From Caulobacter sp. AP07 (GTDB taxonomy: Bacteria > Pseudomonadota > Alphaproteobacteria > Caulobacterales > Caulobacteraceae): a DNA stretch of 64,000 nucleotides. The position numbers were made by a program, and so were the translations under genes. This document shows, piece by piece, positions 27,659 to 35,233 of the stretch (position 1 is the stretch's first letter; the number at the start of each line of letters is the position of its first letter). The stretch covers positions 1 to 64,000 of the forward strand of contig NZ_AKKF01000167.1 of assembly GCF_000281955.1 (NCBI RefSeq), read 5' to 3'. Below the pieces are notes generated by a model. That model had not been told where the DNA came from. It did not search any database and saw only the letters and a program-made list of their open reading frames with translations.

Positions 27659-28768
27659 ATGTCCGCCGCCTCGCGTCCCGAAACCTTCACCAACCTGTCC
27701 CGAGACGCCTACGTCTCCGAAGCGGTCTACGAGGAGGAGCTTCGAAAGGTCCTGGGTCGCCAATGGCTGCTGGCCGGTCACAGCTCGTCGCTGAAGGCCA
27801 GCGGCGACTACTATGTCCGTCAGGTCGGGCCCGAGAGCCTCATCCTGACGCGCGACGGCGAAGGCCGGGTGCGCGCCTATTTCAACGTCTGCCGCCACCG
27901 CGGGTCGCGGTTGCTCGAAGACGGCGACTGCGGCCGCGCCCAGGGTTTCGTTTGTCCCTACCACAGGTGGACCTACGACCTGGCCGGACGGCTGCGCACC
28001 GTTCCCGGCGCCAAGGACGGCTCGCCGTTCAGCTACGCCGACTATCCGCTGCATGAAGCGCGCTGCGACACCTTTCACGGCTGGATCTATGTCTGGCTCG
28101 GCGAGGACGAGCCCCCCGCCCTGGCCGACGTGCTGGGCCCGGCCAGCGACGAGGCCGCTCTGAAGACGGTCGGCTCCGAGCGGCTGAAACTGGCCCACCA
28201 GGAGACCTATGTGATCGCGGCCAACTGGAAGACGATGCTGGAGAACAACGCCGAGTGCTATCACTGCGGACACGGGGGCCACCCGTCCCTGGCGATCGCG
28301 TGCGATTTCCAAGGGTTCTTTTCCGACACGCCCTCGGACCAGGCCTTCCCGTTGCGAGACGGCATGGCGACCTTCTCCATGACCGGGCGTCGGGTCTGTC
28401 AAAAGCCCTTGGGAACCGCGCCGCCCGACGGTTTCAGCACCGGCTTCTTGCTGATGCCGATGTTCTGCGGTCCGGTCTATTTCGCCGATCACGCCGTGTC
28501 GCTCGAACTCACGCCGCTGAGCGCGACCCAGAGCCAGCTGATCTGCGAATGGTACGTCCACGAGGACGCGGTCGAGGGCGTCGACTACGAGGTGCCCGCG
28601 CTGATCGAGGTCTTCCACGTGACCAATCTGGAGGATGGCGTCTTCGCCGAGCGCAACGCGCGCGGCGTCAGTTCGCGGCGGTTCACGCCGGGGCCGCACC
28701 TGGCTCACCGCGAGGCTGGGGTTGGCGGGGCGCTGGGCCTCTACAAGACGATGATGGCCGCCGACTAG
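27659..28768 (+). CDS. Rieske [2Fe-2S] oxygenase, quaternary-amine/glycine-betaine-demethylase-like
   Basis: This 369-residue oxygenase component has cluster ligands C78, H80, C99 and H102 (CRHRG...CPYHRW; the usual HGW is HRW here). The catalytic region reads NNAECYHCGHGGHPSL. The ECYHC-x(4)-HP pattern is typical of GbcA, carnitine and stachydrine oxygenases that remove N-methyl groups as formaldehyde. ATG 27659 is preferred over 27641 because GGA is better spaced. It is the only Rieske gene here controlled by TetR and lacking the CCC-N5-GGG motif. N-demethylation or C-N cleavage of a quaternary amine is inferred. Confidence 0.88.
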   Translation: MSAASRPETFTNLSRDAYVSEAVYEEELRKVLGRQWLLAGHSSSLKASGDYYVRQVGPESLILTRDGEGRVRAYFNVCRHRGSRLLEDGDCGRAQGFVCPYHRWTYDLAGRLRTVPGAKDGSPFSYADYPLHEARCDTFHGWIYVWLGEDEPPALADVLGPASDEAALKTVGSERLKLAHQETYVIAANWKTMLENNAECYHCGHGGHPSLAIACDFQGFFSDTPSDQAFPLRDGMATFSMTGRRVCQKPLGTAPPDGFSTGFLLMPMFCGPVYFADHAVSLELTPLSATQSQLICEWYVHEDAVEGVDYEVPALIEVFHVTNLEDGVFAERNARGVSSRRFTPGPHLAHREAGVGGALGLYKTMMAAD

Positions 28769-28878
28769 GACGGCGATGGCCGGCGCTCGCCGCGGTCCAG
28801 GCCGGGGCGAGCGCTTGTCGCTTGGCCGCCGCGCGAGCGGCCCCGGGGCCGGGCAGGGACGAAGGGCGCGATCGCGGC

Positions 28879-28910
28879 AAAAAAAGAGGGCCGCCCACGA
28901 GAGGCGGCCC
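28879..28910 (-). terminator. Intrinsic terminator of the ferredoxin operon
   Basis: On the minus strand GGGCCGCC (28910-28903) pairs with GGCGGCCC (28895-28888) and is followed after a few bases by seven T residues (28885-28879). It lies 26 bp after the ferredoxin stop. It is the clearest intrinsic terminator in the window. Confidence 0.8.
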
Positions 28911-28935
28911 AAGAGTTTGCCGAGAAAGCGGTTGC

Positions 28936-29253
28936 CTAGTCTTCCGGCGCGATCGTCACGCGCAGGCCTTCCAGGGCTTGGCTGAAACGCAGCTGGCACG
29001 ATAGCCGCGACCGCTCCTGGCGGTGATCGGAGCTGTCGAGGAGGTCGTTCTCGTCCTCGCTCAGGGGCGGCAGCGAGCCCGCGGAGTCCGGATCGACATA
29101 GACGTGGCAGGTCGCGCACGAACAGCACCCCCCGCACAAGGCCAGAAGCTCGTCAAAGCCGCTGTCGCGAATGACCTCCATCACCGAGACGCCTTCGGCG
29201 CCTTCGACAACGCTTTCGACGCCCTCCCGGGTGGTCACGATCAGTTTGGGCAT
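28936..29253 (-). CDS. [2Fe-2S] ferredoxin, adrenodoxin/putidaredoxin type
   Basis: This 105-residue electron carrier has cluster ligands C40, C46, C49 and C86 in the C-x5-C-x2-C...C pattern ([10 protein letters not shown]...LSC). It is the only ferredoxin gene in the window. It would shuttle electrons from the reductase at 341-1594 to the Rieske oxygenases. It is the last gene of a minus-strand operon with a VOC protein and an alpha/beta hydrolase, ending at an intrinsic terminator. The start (29253) excludes an 18-residue upstream extension that lacks coding character. Confidence 0.93.
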   Translation of the reverse strand: MPKLIVTTREGVESVVEGAEGVSVMEVIRDSGFDELLALCGGCCSCATCHVYVDPDSAGSLPPLSEDENDLLDSSDHRQERSRLSCQLRFSQALEGLRVTIAPED

Positions 29254-29272
29254 ACGCAATGGGTCCTGTGGT

Positions 29273-29812
29273 CTAGCGGCCGGCGTGTTGGCCGGCGGCG
29301 TTGTCATCGAGTTTGGCGCGCTTTTCTCGGGTCCAGGCGTCGAGGTCCGTGCGCGCCCGGAGCGCGGCCTTGTCCATGTGGTCCTGATCGACCAGCCAGG
29401 TGGTCAGTTCGACCCGCAAGCCATTGGGGTCGAACATGTAGATCGACTCGATGATGTGGTGGTCGGTGATGCCCAGGACCTCGACGCCCGCGGCCTCGAG
29501 ACGGGCCTTGGCCGCCAGAAGGTGGCTGCGGTCGGGCACCTGCAGCGCGATATGATTGACCCAGGCCGGGGTGTTGGGCGAGGGCTCGGCCGCGATGTCG
29601 TCGCCCAGATCGAAGAAGGCGACGAACGAGCCGTCGGCCATCTTGAAGAAGATGTGGGTGTAGGGGCAGTACTCGCCCGTCGAGGGGACATGATCGGCCC
29701 GGATGACATGGGCCAGCGGCAGGCCCAGCAGATCCTCGTAGAAGGCCCGAGTCTCCTCGGCGTCGCGACAACGCCAGGCGAAATGGTTGAGGCGCTCGAT
29801 CTTAAGGTCCAT
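29273..29812 (-). CDS. VOC-superfamily protein, extradiol-dioxygenase/glyoxalase-like
   Basis: This 179-residue protein has paired beta-alpha-beta-beta-beta modules. Candidate metal ligands are H10 (RLNHFAWRC), H87 (WVNHIALQV) and E135 (LRVEL), the His-His-Glu pattern of type I extradiol dioxygenases and other VOC enzymes. The [10 protein letters not shown] motif is typical. At 179 residues it is a single-chain, two-module protein, shorter than classical catechol 2,3-dioxygenases. It sits between an alpha/beta hydrolase and a ferredoxin, suggesting a second aromatic ring-cleavage branch, but a non-dioxygenase role is equally possible. Confidence 0.8.
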   Translation of the reverse strand: MDLKIERLNHFAWRCRDAEETRAFYEDLLGLPLAHVIRADHVPSTGEYCPYTHIFFKMADGSFVAFFDLGDDIAAEPSPNTPAWVNHIALQVPDRSHLLAAKARLEAAGVEVLGITDHHIIESIYMFDPNGLRVELTTWLVDQDHMDKAALRARTDLDAWTREKRAKLDDNAAGQHAGR

Positions 29813-29823
29813 CGTGATCGTCC

Positions 29824-30933
29824 CTACAATGAAGCCGCGAAGGCGGCGAACTCGTCGGACAGTTGATCAACCAGGTCGGGTTGACCGCTCAGATAGTGGT
29901 TGCCGCCCTTCAGCGCGAAGCTGCGCACCCGGCCTTGCGCCGCGGCGAGCCATTCGTCGCGATCGCTGGGGAAGGTCGAGGCATCGGCGGTGTGCTCGGC
30001 GTGGATGACCGGCACCGAGGTCTGCGCCAAGCGAGCCGGTCCGTCGCCGCGGCTGCACCGCGCCCATTGGCTGAGGAAAGCCGTCAGGGAGGTGTAGCGC
30101 CCCATGCTGTTGGCCGCGAAGTTCTGCTGTCGGGGCGGGCCCCAGAGCGTCACGCCGGGCGGGCGGTCGTTGGGGTCGAGCAAGGGGTCCAGGCAACGCG
30201 GATCGGCCAGGGTGCGATGGACGACGAACGCCATGTCCGTGGGGCCGTCGGGCAGGCTGCGCAGTTGGCGCAGCTTGCTGCGGGTCCACGCCTCGAGGCG
30301 ATCGAGCCGCTCGTGCTGAGCGGCGCGATATCGCGCCAGGAACGCGGCCGAATAGCCCGGTCCGTTCCGCGGGTTGAACATGTCTAGCTCGGGATCCGTC
30401 GAGAGCGGATCGTGTTCGTCGATCAGCGACGGGTCGATCCACTGCGCCATCAGGCGCGATCGGCCAAGATGGGCGGCGCTCAAGGCGATCCCCTGCGCCG
30501 GCGGCAGGTCCGCCGGCGTCAGATCGATCGGGTCGCCGGCGCAGGTCTCGGTGATGTCCAGACGTTCGGCCTGGCTCTGGTACAGCGTCACCAACGCCGC
30601 GCCCCCGCTGCTGCCGATCAGCAACACGCGCTCATAGCCCTGCTCGTGCAGCCAGCGCACGCCCGCGCCGAGGTCCTGGATGGCGCGCTCGAGGATGAGC
30701 GCCACGTCGCTGCCCATGTAGCGCGTGTTCAGTCCCAGGGTGGCGACCCCGCGCCGAGCCAGGGGCTCCAGCAGGTAGTGGTGCATGAAGTTCGAGGTCG
30801 GATGAATGACGATGGCCGCCACCTTGCCCGGCGCGCGATGGAAGGCGCCCCAGATTCTGGGCCTGATGAGCTGAAGTCCGGACTGGCTCTCGTGAGCCGA
30901 GCCGGCTGCCACATCGATGAGGACGGCTTCCAT
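29824..30933 (-). CDS. Alpha/beta hydrolase
   Basis: This 369-residue hydrolase has the nucleophile elbow GSSGG with S109 and a C-terminal catalytic His in LKGGNHYLSGQ. The N-terminal AIVIHPTSNFMHHYLLEPLARRG forms the oxyanion region. It starts the operon that continues with the VOC protein (11 bp gap) and ferredoxin. It could hydrolyse an ester or thioester, or a meta-cleavage product; the sequence does not decide. It shares a divergent upstream region, with a cluster motif, with the LuxR-type gene at 31195. Confidence 0.85.
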   Translation of the reverse strand: MEAVLIDVAAGSAHESQSGLQLIRPRIWGAFHRAPGKVAAIVIHPTSNFMHHYLLEPLARRGVATLGLNTRYMGSDVALILERAIQDLGAGVRWLHEQGYERVLLIGSSGGAALVTLYQSQAERLDITETCAGDPIDLTPADLPPAQGIALSAAHLGRSRLMAQWIDPSLIDEHDPLSTDPELDMFNPRNGPGYSAAFLARYRAAQHERLDRLEAWTRSKLRQLRSLPDGPTDMAFVVHRTLADPRCLDPLLDPNDRPPGVTLWGPPRQQNFAANSMGRYTSLTAFLSQWARCSRGDGPARLAQTSVPVIHAEHTADASTFPSDRDEWLAAAQGRVRSFALKGGNHYLSGQPDLVDQLSDEFAAFAASL

Positions 30934-30992
30934 TGAAGGTTCCGATTACGAACGCAATGGAACCTTCCTTGCCCCAGCTCCTCCCGCGTCCC

Positions 30993-31012
30993 TATCCCCT
31001 TGGAGGGTGATG
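30993..31012. promoter_or_regulatory. Cluster motif copy 7
   Basis: TATCCCCTTGGAGGGTGATG fits CCCC-N5-GGGTGAT and lies 60 bp upstream of the hydrolase operon start and about 185 bp before the LuxR gene at 31195. It may serve both, allowing the regulator to control its own gene. Confidence 0.65.
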
Positions 31013-31044
31013 GGCGCCGCGACCGCCGCGCGCCTGAGACGGCC

Positions 31045-31061
31045 TGAGACGGATCGTCTCA
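31045..31061. promoter_or_regulatory. Palindrome TGAGACG-GAT-CGTCTCA upstream of the LuxR-type gene
   Basis: Seven-base arms surround a 3-bp centre, with an extra direct GCCTGAGAC copy just before it. A second GC-rich hairpin, CCCCGGC/GCCGGGG, follows at 31062-31079. Position between the divergent hydrolase and regulator genes suggests a binding site or an attenuating hairpin for the regulator's leader; this is inference. Confidence 0.45.
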
Positions 31062-31194
31062 CCCCGGCCGCAGCCGGGGCGCGAGTAACGCTCCAAAGCT
31101 CGGTTCGCCCAAGCTTTGATCATCCGGGATGGGGATTTGCGGTCCTGAGCGCACGCCCCGCCCGCCGCTTGACACCCCCCCCGCCGGGACTAGC

Positions 31195-32088
31195 ATGCGT
31201 GAAAAATATATGCGCCGCTTGAGTACGGCGTGTGACGAAAGCGGGGAAACGTTGCGTATTCACGGCACCAGTGAGTTGGATCGACTGGGCGACCTGACGG
31301 CCTCGATCGGGTCCGAAAACTTCGCCATGACCTATTACGACGTGTTTCGCGATCTGCTGAACATCGAGGAATGCACGGTCTTTTCGTTCCAGCGCTCCAA
31401 CAAGCCCAAGCCCCTGATCGCCGAAGGCCGCAACGAGCGCCCCTATTCGACGCGTCAGCTGGCTCAGGACTATGTCTCTGGCGGCTATCTCGAAGACCCC
31501 AACGTGATATCCCGACATGTGTCGAGCAACGGCGCCTATGTCATCCAGAGCGAAGAGATCAAGAACGAGCTTTTTCGTCGTCACTATTACGAGTTTCCGG
31601 CCATCGCGCAGGAGATGGTGATGAAGGGCGACGCCGGCGGCACGCTCTATTACGCCAGCTTCTACCGCAAGGCCGACGCCCGGCAATTTGATCTGCAGGA
31701 AATGCAGACCATCAACGCCCTGTCGGGCTTCATCACCAAGGCGCTGCATCGCCACAGCGAGCTTTTCTCGCCCTGCAACGGCGATGGCTTCAGTCTGGCC
31801 ACGCACGGCGCGACCTCCGCGGAGGTTCGCGACCGCACCCTGGAGCACCTGTCCAACGTCCTGTTCAACGGGCCCCATCGCCTCAGCAAGCGCGAGGCCG
31901 AGATCTGCGCCGGCATCGTGCTGGGCTATTCCACCCTGGCCATCAGCCTCAATTGCGCGATCTCCCCCAACACCGTGGCCACGCACCGCAAGCGCGCCTA
32001 CGCCAAGATGGGCATTTCCAGCCAGAACGAGCTTTTCACACGCTATTTCTCCAGCGTGCGCGAGTTTCAGTCCCGCCTGGCCCACTGA
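31195..32088 (+). CDS. LuxR-type (GerE helix-turn-helix) transcriptional regulator, copy 1
   Basis: This 297-residue regulator has an N-terminal sensor-like domain (about 25-190, no recognised signature) and a C-terminal LuxR helix-turn-helix at about 230-285. The helix-turn-helix starts RLSKREAEICAGIVLGY and contains the recognition segment NTVATHRKRAYAK. The second regulator (48498-49307) has the same NTVATHRKRAYAK stretch and matching flanks (ISSQ-x-ELF), although the sensor halves differ strongly. Both could therefore bind the same DNA motif but respond to different ligands. ATG 31195 is chosen; 31210 is an alternative. No phosphoacceptor domain is present, so direct ligand sensing is inferred. 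Confidence 0.88.
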   Translation: MREKYMRRLSTACDESGETLRIHGTSELDRLGDLTASIGSENFAMTYYDVFRDLLNIEECTVFSFQRSNKPKPLIAEGRNERPYSTRQLAQDYVSGGYLEDPNVISRHVSSNGAYVIQSEEIKNELFRRHYYEFPAIAQEMVMKGDAGGTLYYASFYRKADARQFDLQEMQTINALSGFITKALHRHSELFSPCNGDGFSLATHGATSAEVRDRTLEHLSNVLFNGPHRLSKREAEICAGIVLGYSTLAISLNCAISPNTVATHRKRAYAKMGISSQNELFTRYFSSVREFQSRLAH

Positions 32089-32202
32089 GGCCGAGCGGGC
32101 GCGACGCGCTTTTCGAACCGCCAAGACGGGTCACCTTGTAAGAGCATCGACCGTCCCCGGACGGGTCTCGATAGTCTGGCCATGACTGGTCGGGATTAGC
32201 GC

Positions 32203-33618
32203 ATGGCCCACTCCAATGACGGCGAACTGCGCCAGGGCGCCCTGGGACCCTTGGCGATCGCCTTTTTCGTCGTCTCGGCTGCCGGGCCCCTCGTCGCCAT
32301 GGCCGGCGGCATTCCGATCGCGATGATGTTTGGCAACGGCCCGGGCATACCGGCGCTGTTCGTCGCCGCGACCCTGGTCCTGCTGGCCTTTTCGGCCGGC
32401 TATACGGCCATGGCGCGCGACGTGCGCAACGCCGGCGCCTTCTACGCCTTCACCGCCTTTGGCCTGGGCCGGGCCGCCGGGGGCGCGGCGGGCCTGATCG
32501 CCCTGCTGAGCTACAACGCCATCCAGATCGGCCTCTACGGCCTGTTTGGGGCCGCGGCCCAGGGCCTCATCGAACCGGTGACCCACATCCACCTGCCCTG
32601 GTGGACCTATGCCGGGCTGGCGATGGTCTCGATCGGCCTGCTGGGCTACCGGCAGGTGGACCTTTCGGCCAAGGTTCTGGGGCTGCTGGTGGCCGGCGAA
32701 TATCTGGTGGTTCTGGCGCTGGACCTGGCGATCACCCACGCGGGCGGCGATGCGGGGCTGAACCTGCGGGCGTTCGAGCCGGGAATCGTGGCGGGCGGGT
32801 CGCCCGCCACGGGCTTGATGCTGTGCTTCGCCGCCTTCGTCGGCTTCGAAGCCACGACGATCTACGGCGAGGAAGCCCGTGATCCGCAGCGCACCATCCC
32901 CCTGGCGACCTACGCCTCGGTTCTGCTGATCGGCGTCTTCTATGCGTTCTCGACCTGGGCCATCGTCAATGGCGCGGGCGTCGATAGGCTGATGCCGATG
33001 CTGACCCAGGCGAGCGATCCCACCAGCCTGCTATTTACCCTGGCCGAGCGCTATTCGGGCCAACCGCTGGTCCTGGCCATGCGCGTTCTCTATGTCACCA
33101 GCGCCTATGCGAGCCTGCTGGCCTTTCACAACGCCATCGCCCGCTACTTCTTCGCCATGGGGCGCGGGCGTCTGCTGCCCAAGGTCCTGGCCCGGACCCA
33201 CGAGCGGTTCGCCAGCCCGCATATCGGCTCCATGACCCAGACGGGCCTGGCGGCCGGGGCCTTGATCCTGCTGGCCGCCAGCCGCGCCGATCCGATCCTC
33301 GTGGTCTTCACCCTGCCCTCGGCGGTCGCCACTCTGGGCATCGTCGTCCTGATGGCGCTCAGTTCGGCCGCCGCCGTCCGTCACCTCGCCGCCAAGCGTC
33401 CTCACATGCGGCTCACCATCGTGTTGAGCGCGCTGGCCTTCATCGCCTTCGCGGGCATCGCCGGCTTGGCCACGGTTCACTTCGACGTTCTGGCCGGATC
33501 GTCCAGCAAGGCGATCTATGTCCTGCCCCTGCTGATCCTGGCGGTCGGCGCGGCGGGGGCCGTCCTTGGGCAGAAGCGCGCCCTGAAGCTGGTCGAAGCG
33601 CCGGCGCTCCAGCCCTAG
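32203..33618 (+). CDS. APC-family amino acid/amine permease
   Basis: This 471-residue protein has about 12 membrane segments and hallmarks of the APC superfamily. These include the N-terminal GPLVAMAGGIP helix break, a FAAFVGFEATTIYGEEARDPQRTIP segment after helix 6, and a loop with YFFAMGRGRLLP. It probably imports an amino acid, quaternary amine or related cation by proton or sodium symport. It lies just downstream of a LuxR-type gene and before a DAO-type oxidoreductase, which fits uptake of a nitrogenous substrate. Two degenerate copies of the cluster motif (about 32131 and 32153) are too weak to count. Confidence 0.9.
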   Translation: MAHSNDGELRQGALGPLAIAFFVVSAAGPLVAMAGGIPIAMMFGNGPGIPALFVAATLVLLAFSAGYTAMARDVRNAGAFYAFTAFGLGRAAGGAAGLIALLSYNAIQIGLYGLFGAAAQGLIEPVTHIHLPWWTYAGLAMVSIGLLGYRQVDLSAKVLGLLVAGEYLVVLALDLAITHAGGDAGLNLRAFEPGIVAGGSPATGLMLCFAAFVGFEATTIYGEEARDPQRTIPLATYASVLLIGVFYAFSTWAIVNGAGVDRLMPMLTQASDPTSLLFTLAERYSGQPLVLAMRVLYVTSAYASLLAFHNAIARYFFAMGRGRLLPKVLARTHERFASPHIGSMTQTGLAAGALILLAASRADPILVVFTLPSAVATLGIVVLMALSSAAAVRHLAAKRPHMRLTIVLSALAFIAFAGIAGLATVHFDVLAGSSSKAIYVLPLLILAVGAAGAVLGQKRALKLVEAPALQP

Positions 33619-33703
33619 GATCGCTTTGGCCGATCGCCAGGCCGTCGTCCAGGTTCGGCCGTTCGGCGGCTTGATCCGCGATGACCCTGACGCCTGGGTG
33701 AGC

Positions 33704-33721
33704 GTCACTCCGCAGGGGTAC
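33704..33721. promoter_or_regulatory. Cluster motif copy 8 (reads on the minus strand)
   Basis: On the minus strand the sequence GTACCCCTGCGGAGTGAC fits CCCC-N5-AGTGAC. It lies about 95 bp before the DAO gene at 33813, in the 195-bp spacer after the permease. Confidence 0.5.
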
Positions 33722-33812
33722 AGCGCCAGGGGCGCGGGCTTGGCAAGGTTTGTCGCGGTTCGCCGCCCAGCGTGATCGCGGTGATCCGCATACCTGCGCC
33801 AAACCCGAGGGG

Positions 33813-35177
33813 ATGACCTTGTCCGCACCGATCCTACCCCTGCCCGCGCCGCGGCAGACGCCCTATGGCCTGCTTCGCGGGGCGGCGTTCGTCGGCGATC
33901 AGGACCTGCCCGCCCAGAGCGAGGTGGTGATCATCGGCGGCGGAATCCTGGGGGCCGCCACGGCCTACTACCTGGCCCTGCGGAAGATCCCCGTCGTGCT
34001 CTGCGAGAAGGCCGAGATCGCCTGCGAGTCGTCCAGCCGCGCCTTTGGCTGGATCACCGAGATGGAGCTTCAGGCCTCGATCGCGCCGATCCTGAACCAG
34101 AGCAAGGCGCTGTGGGCGGGCCTGCAGTCGGAAATCGGGGAAACCGGCTACCGGCAACACGGCATCCTGCACCTGGCCGACACCGAAGAAGACCTGGCCC
34201 TGCACCAGGCGTGGCTGGACGGCGCGCGCGACTTCGCCGGGGCCGGCACGCGCATGCTCACCAGCCAGGAGGTCGCCGAACGCCTTCCGACCGCCAGCCG
34301 CCGGTTCGCCGGCGGCCTGTTGTCGCCGACCGACGGCAGCATCGAGCCGATCATCGCCACCGCCAAGGTCGCCGAGGCCGCGCGCCGGGCCGGCGCGCGC
34401 ATCGTGACCGACTGCGCCGTGCGCGGTCTGGACCTGGCCGCCGGCCGCGTGACGGGCGTTTTCACCGAGAAGGGCTACATCAAGACCTCGACCGTGCTTT
34501 GCGCGGCCAACAGCTGGTCGCGGCTGTTCTGCGGCAATCTCGGCGTCGACGTTCCCCAGCTCTATGTGATCATGTCCATGGGCCGCACCAGCGTGACGCC
34601 GGGGCCGATCGGATCGGGCGGGCAGCACCTGTGGGCCTGGCGTAGCCAGATCGACGGGGGCTATTCCCTGGGTGGGGTGACGGGCGTGCGCGCTCCGGCG
34701 ACGCGAGACGGCGTCAAGCTTTACAAGCGCTTCGCGCCGCTGATGAAGATGATGGGCGGGGCGAAGTTCGATTTCGGCCGCGACGCCTGGAACGATCTTC
34801 GCCTGGCGCGTCGCTGGGATCCGCGCAAGACCTCGCCGTTCGAGATGCTGCGCGTGCTTTCGGGCGTCACCGCGCCGGTGGCCCAAGGGTCCTTGGCCGA
34901 CAACGCCAAGGTCTTCCCGGAAATGGCCGCCGCCACCGTCGCCGAGACCTGGTCGGGCCCGTTGACCTTGACGCCGGACGGCGCGCCGATCCTGGGCCCG
35001 GTGGACCAGATCCCCGGCTTCCACATCGCCACGGGCTGCGCCATGGGCCTGAGCTGGGGACCGGCGATCGGCAAGGCGATGGCGGCGGACATGACCGGCG
35101 AGACCGCGGACTTCGATCTCAAGGACTTCCGGCTGGGCCGGTTTTCGGACGCCGCCGCATCGACCAAGGACGGCTAG
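33813..35177 (+). CDS. FAD-dependent oxidoreductase (DAO family)
   Basis: This 454-residue flavoprotein has the FAD motif IIGGGILGAATAYYLA at about 37-52, followed by EKAEIACESSSRAFGWI. The C-terminal DGAPILGPVDQIPGFHIATGCAMGLSWGPAIGKAMAADM resembles dimethylglycine/sarcosine-type oxidases and D-amino acid dehydrogenases. Unlike its three paralogues here, it lacks the long N-terminal extension. GAGGGG directly abuts the ATG at 33813, so translation may really start at the TTG at 33819 (six bases later). In context it might oxidise an N-methyl amine left by a Rieske enzyme; the substrate is unknown. Confidence 0.85.
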   Translation: MTLSAPILPLPAPRQTPYGLLRGAAFVGDQDLPAQSEVVIIGGGILGAATAYYLALRKIPVVLCEKAEIACESSSRAFGWITEMELQASIAPILNQSKALWAGLQSEIGETGYRQHGILHLADTEEDLALHQAWLDGARDFAGAGTRMLTSQEVAERLPTASRRFAGGLLSPTDGSIEPIIATAKVAEAARRAGARIVTDCAVRGLDLAAGRVTGVFTEKGYIKTSTVLCAANSWSRLFCGNLGVDVPQLYVIMSMGRTSVTPGPIGSGGQHLWAWRSQIDGGYSLGGVTGVRAPATRDGVKLYKRFAPLMKMMGGAKFDFGRDAWNDLRLARRWDPRKTSPFEMLRVLSGVTAPVAQGSLADNAKVFPEMAAATVAETWSGPLTLTPDGAPILGPVDQIPGFHIATGCAMGLSWGPAIGKAMAADMTGETADFDLKDFRLGRFSDAAASTKDG

Positions 35178-35184
35178 GCGCGGC

Positions 35185-35215
35185 GCCTTCGGCGCGGTCC
35201 CGCGACGCCGAAGGC
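35185..35215. terminator. Bidirectional hairpin between convergent genes
   Basis: GCCTTCGGCG (35185-35194) pairs perfectly with CGCCGAAGGC (35206-35215), a 10-bp GC-rich stem with an 11-base loop. It lies between the convergent DAO (ends 35177) and formate dehydrogenase (ends 35234) genes. Confidence 0.6.
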
Positions 35216-35233
35216 CTCGAACCGCGTCTGGGC

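Noticed and set aside
32131-32166. Two degenerate CCC/GGG-like sites before the APC permease
   Set aside because: CACCTTGTAAGAG and CCCCGGACGGGTC each miss several consensus positions; not counted among the 14 copies.
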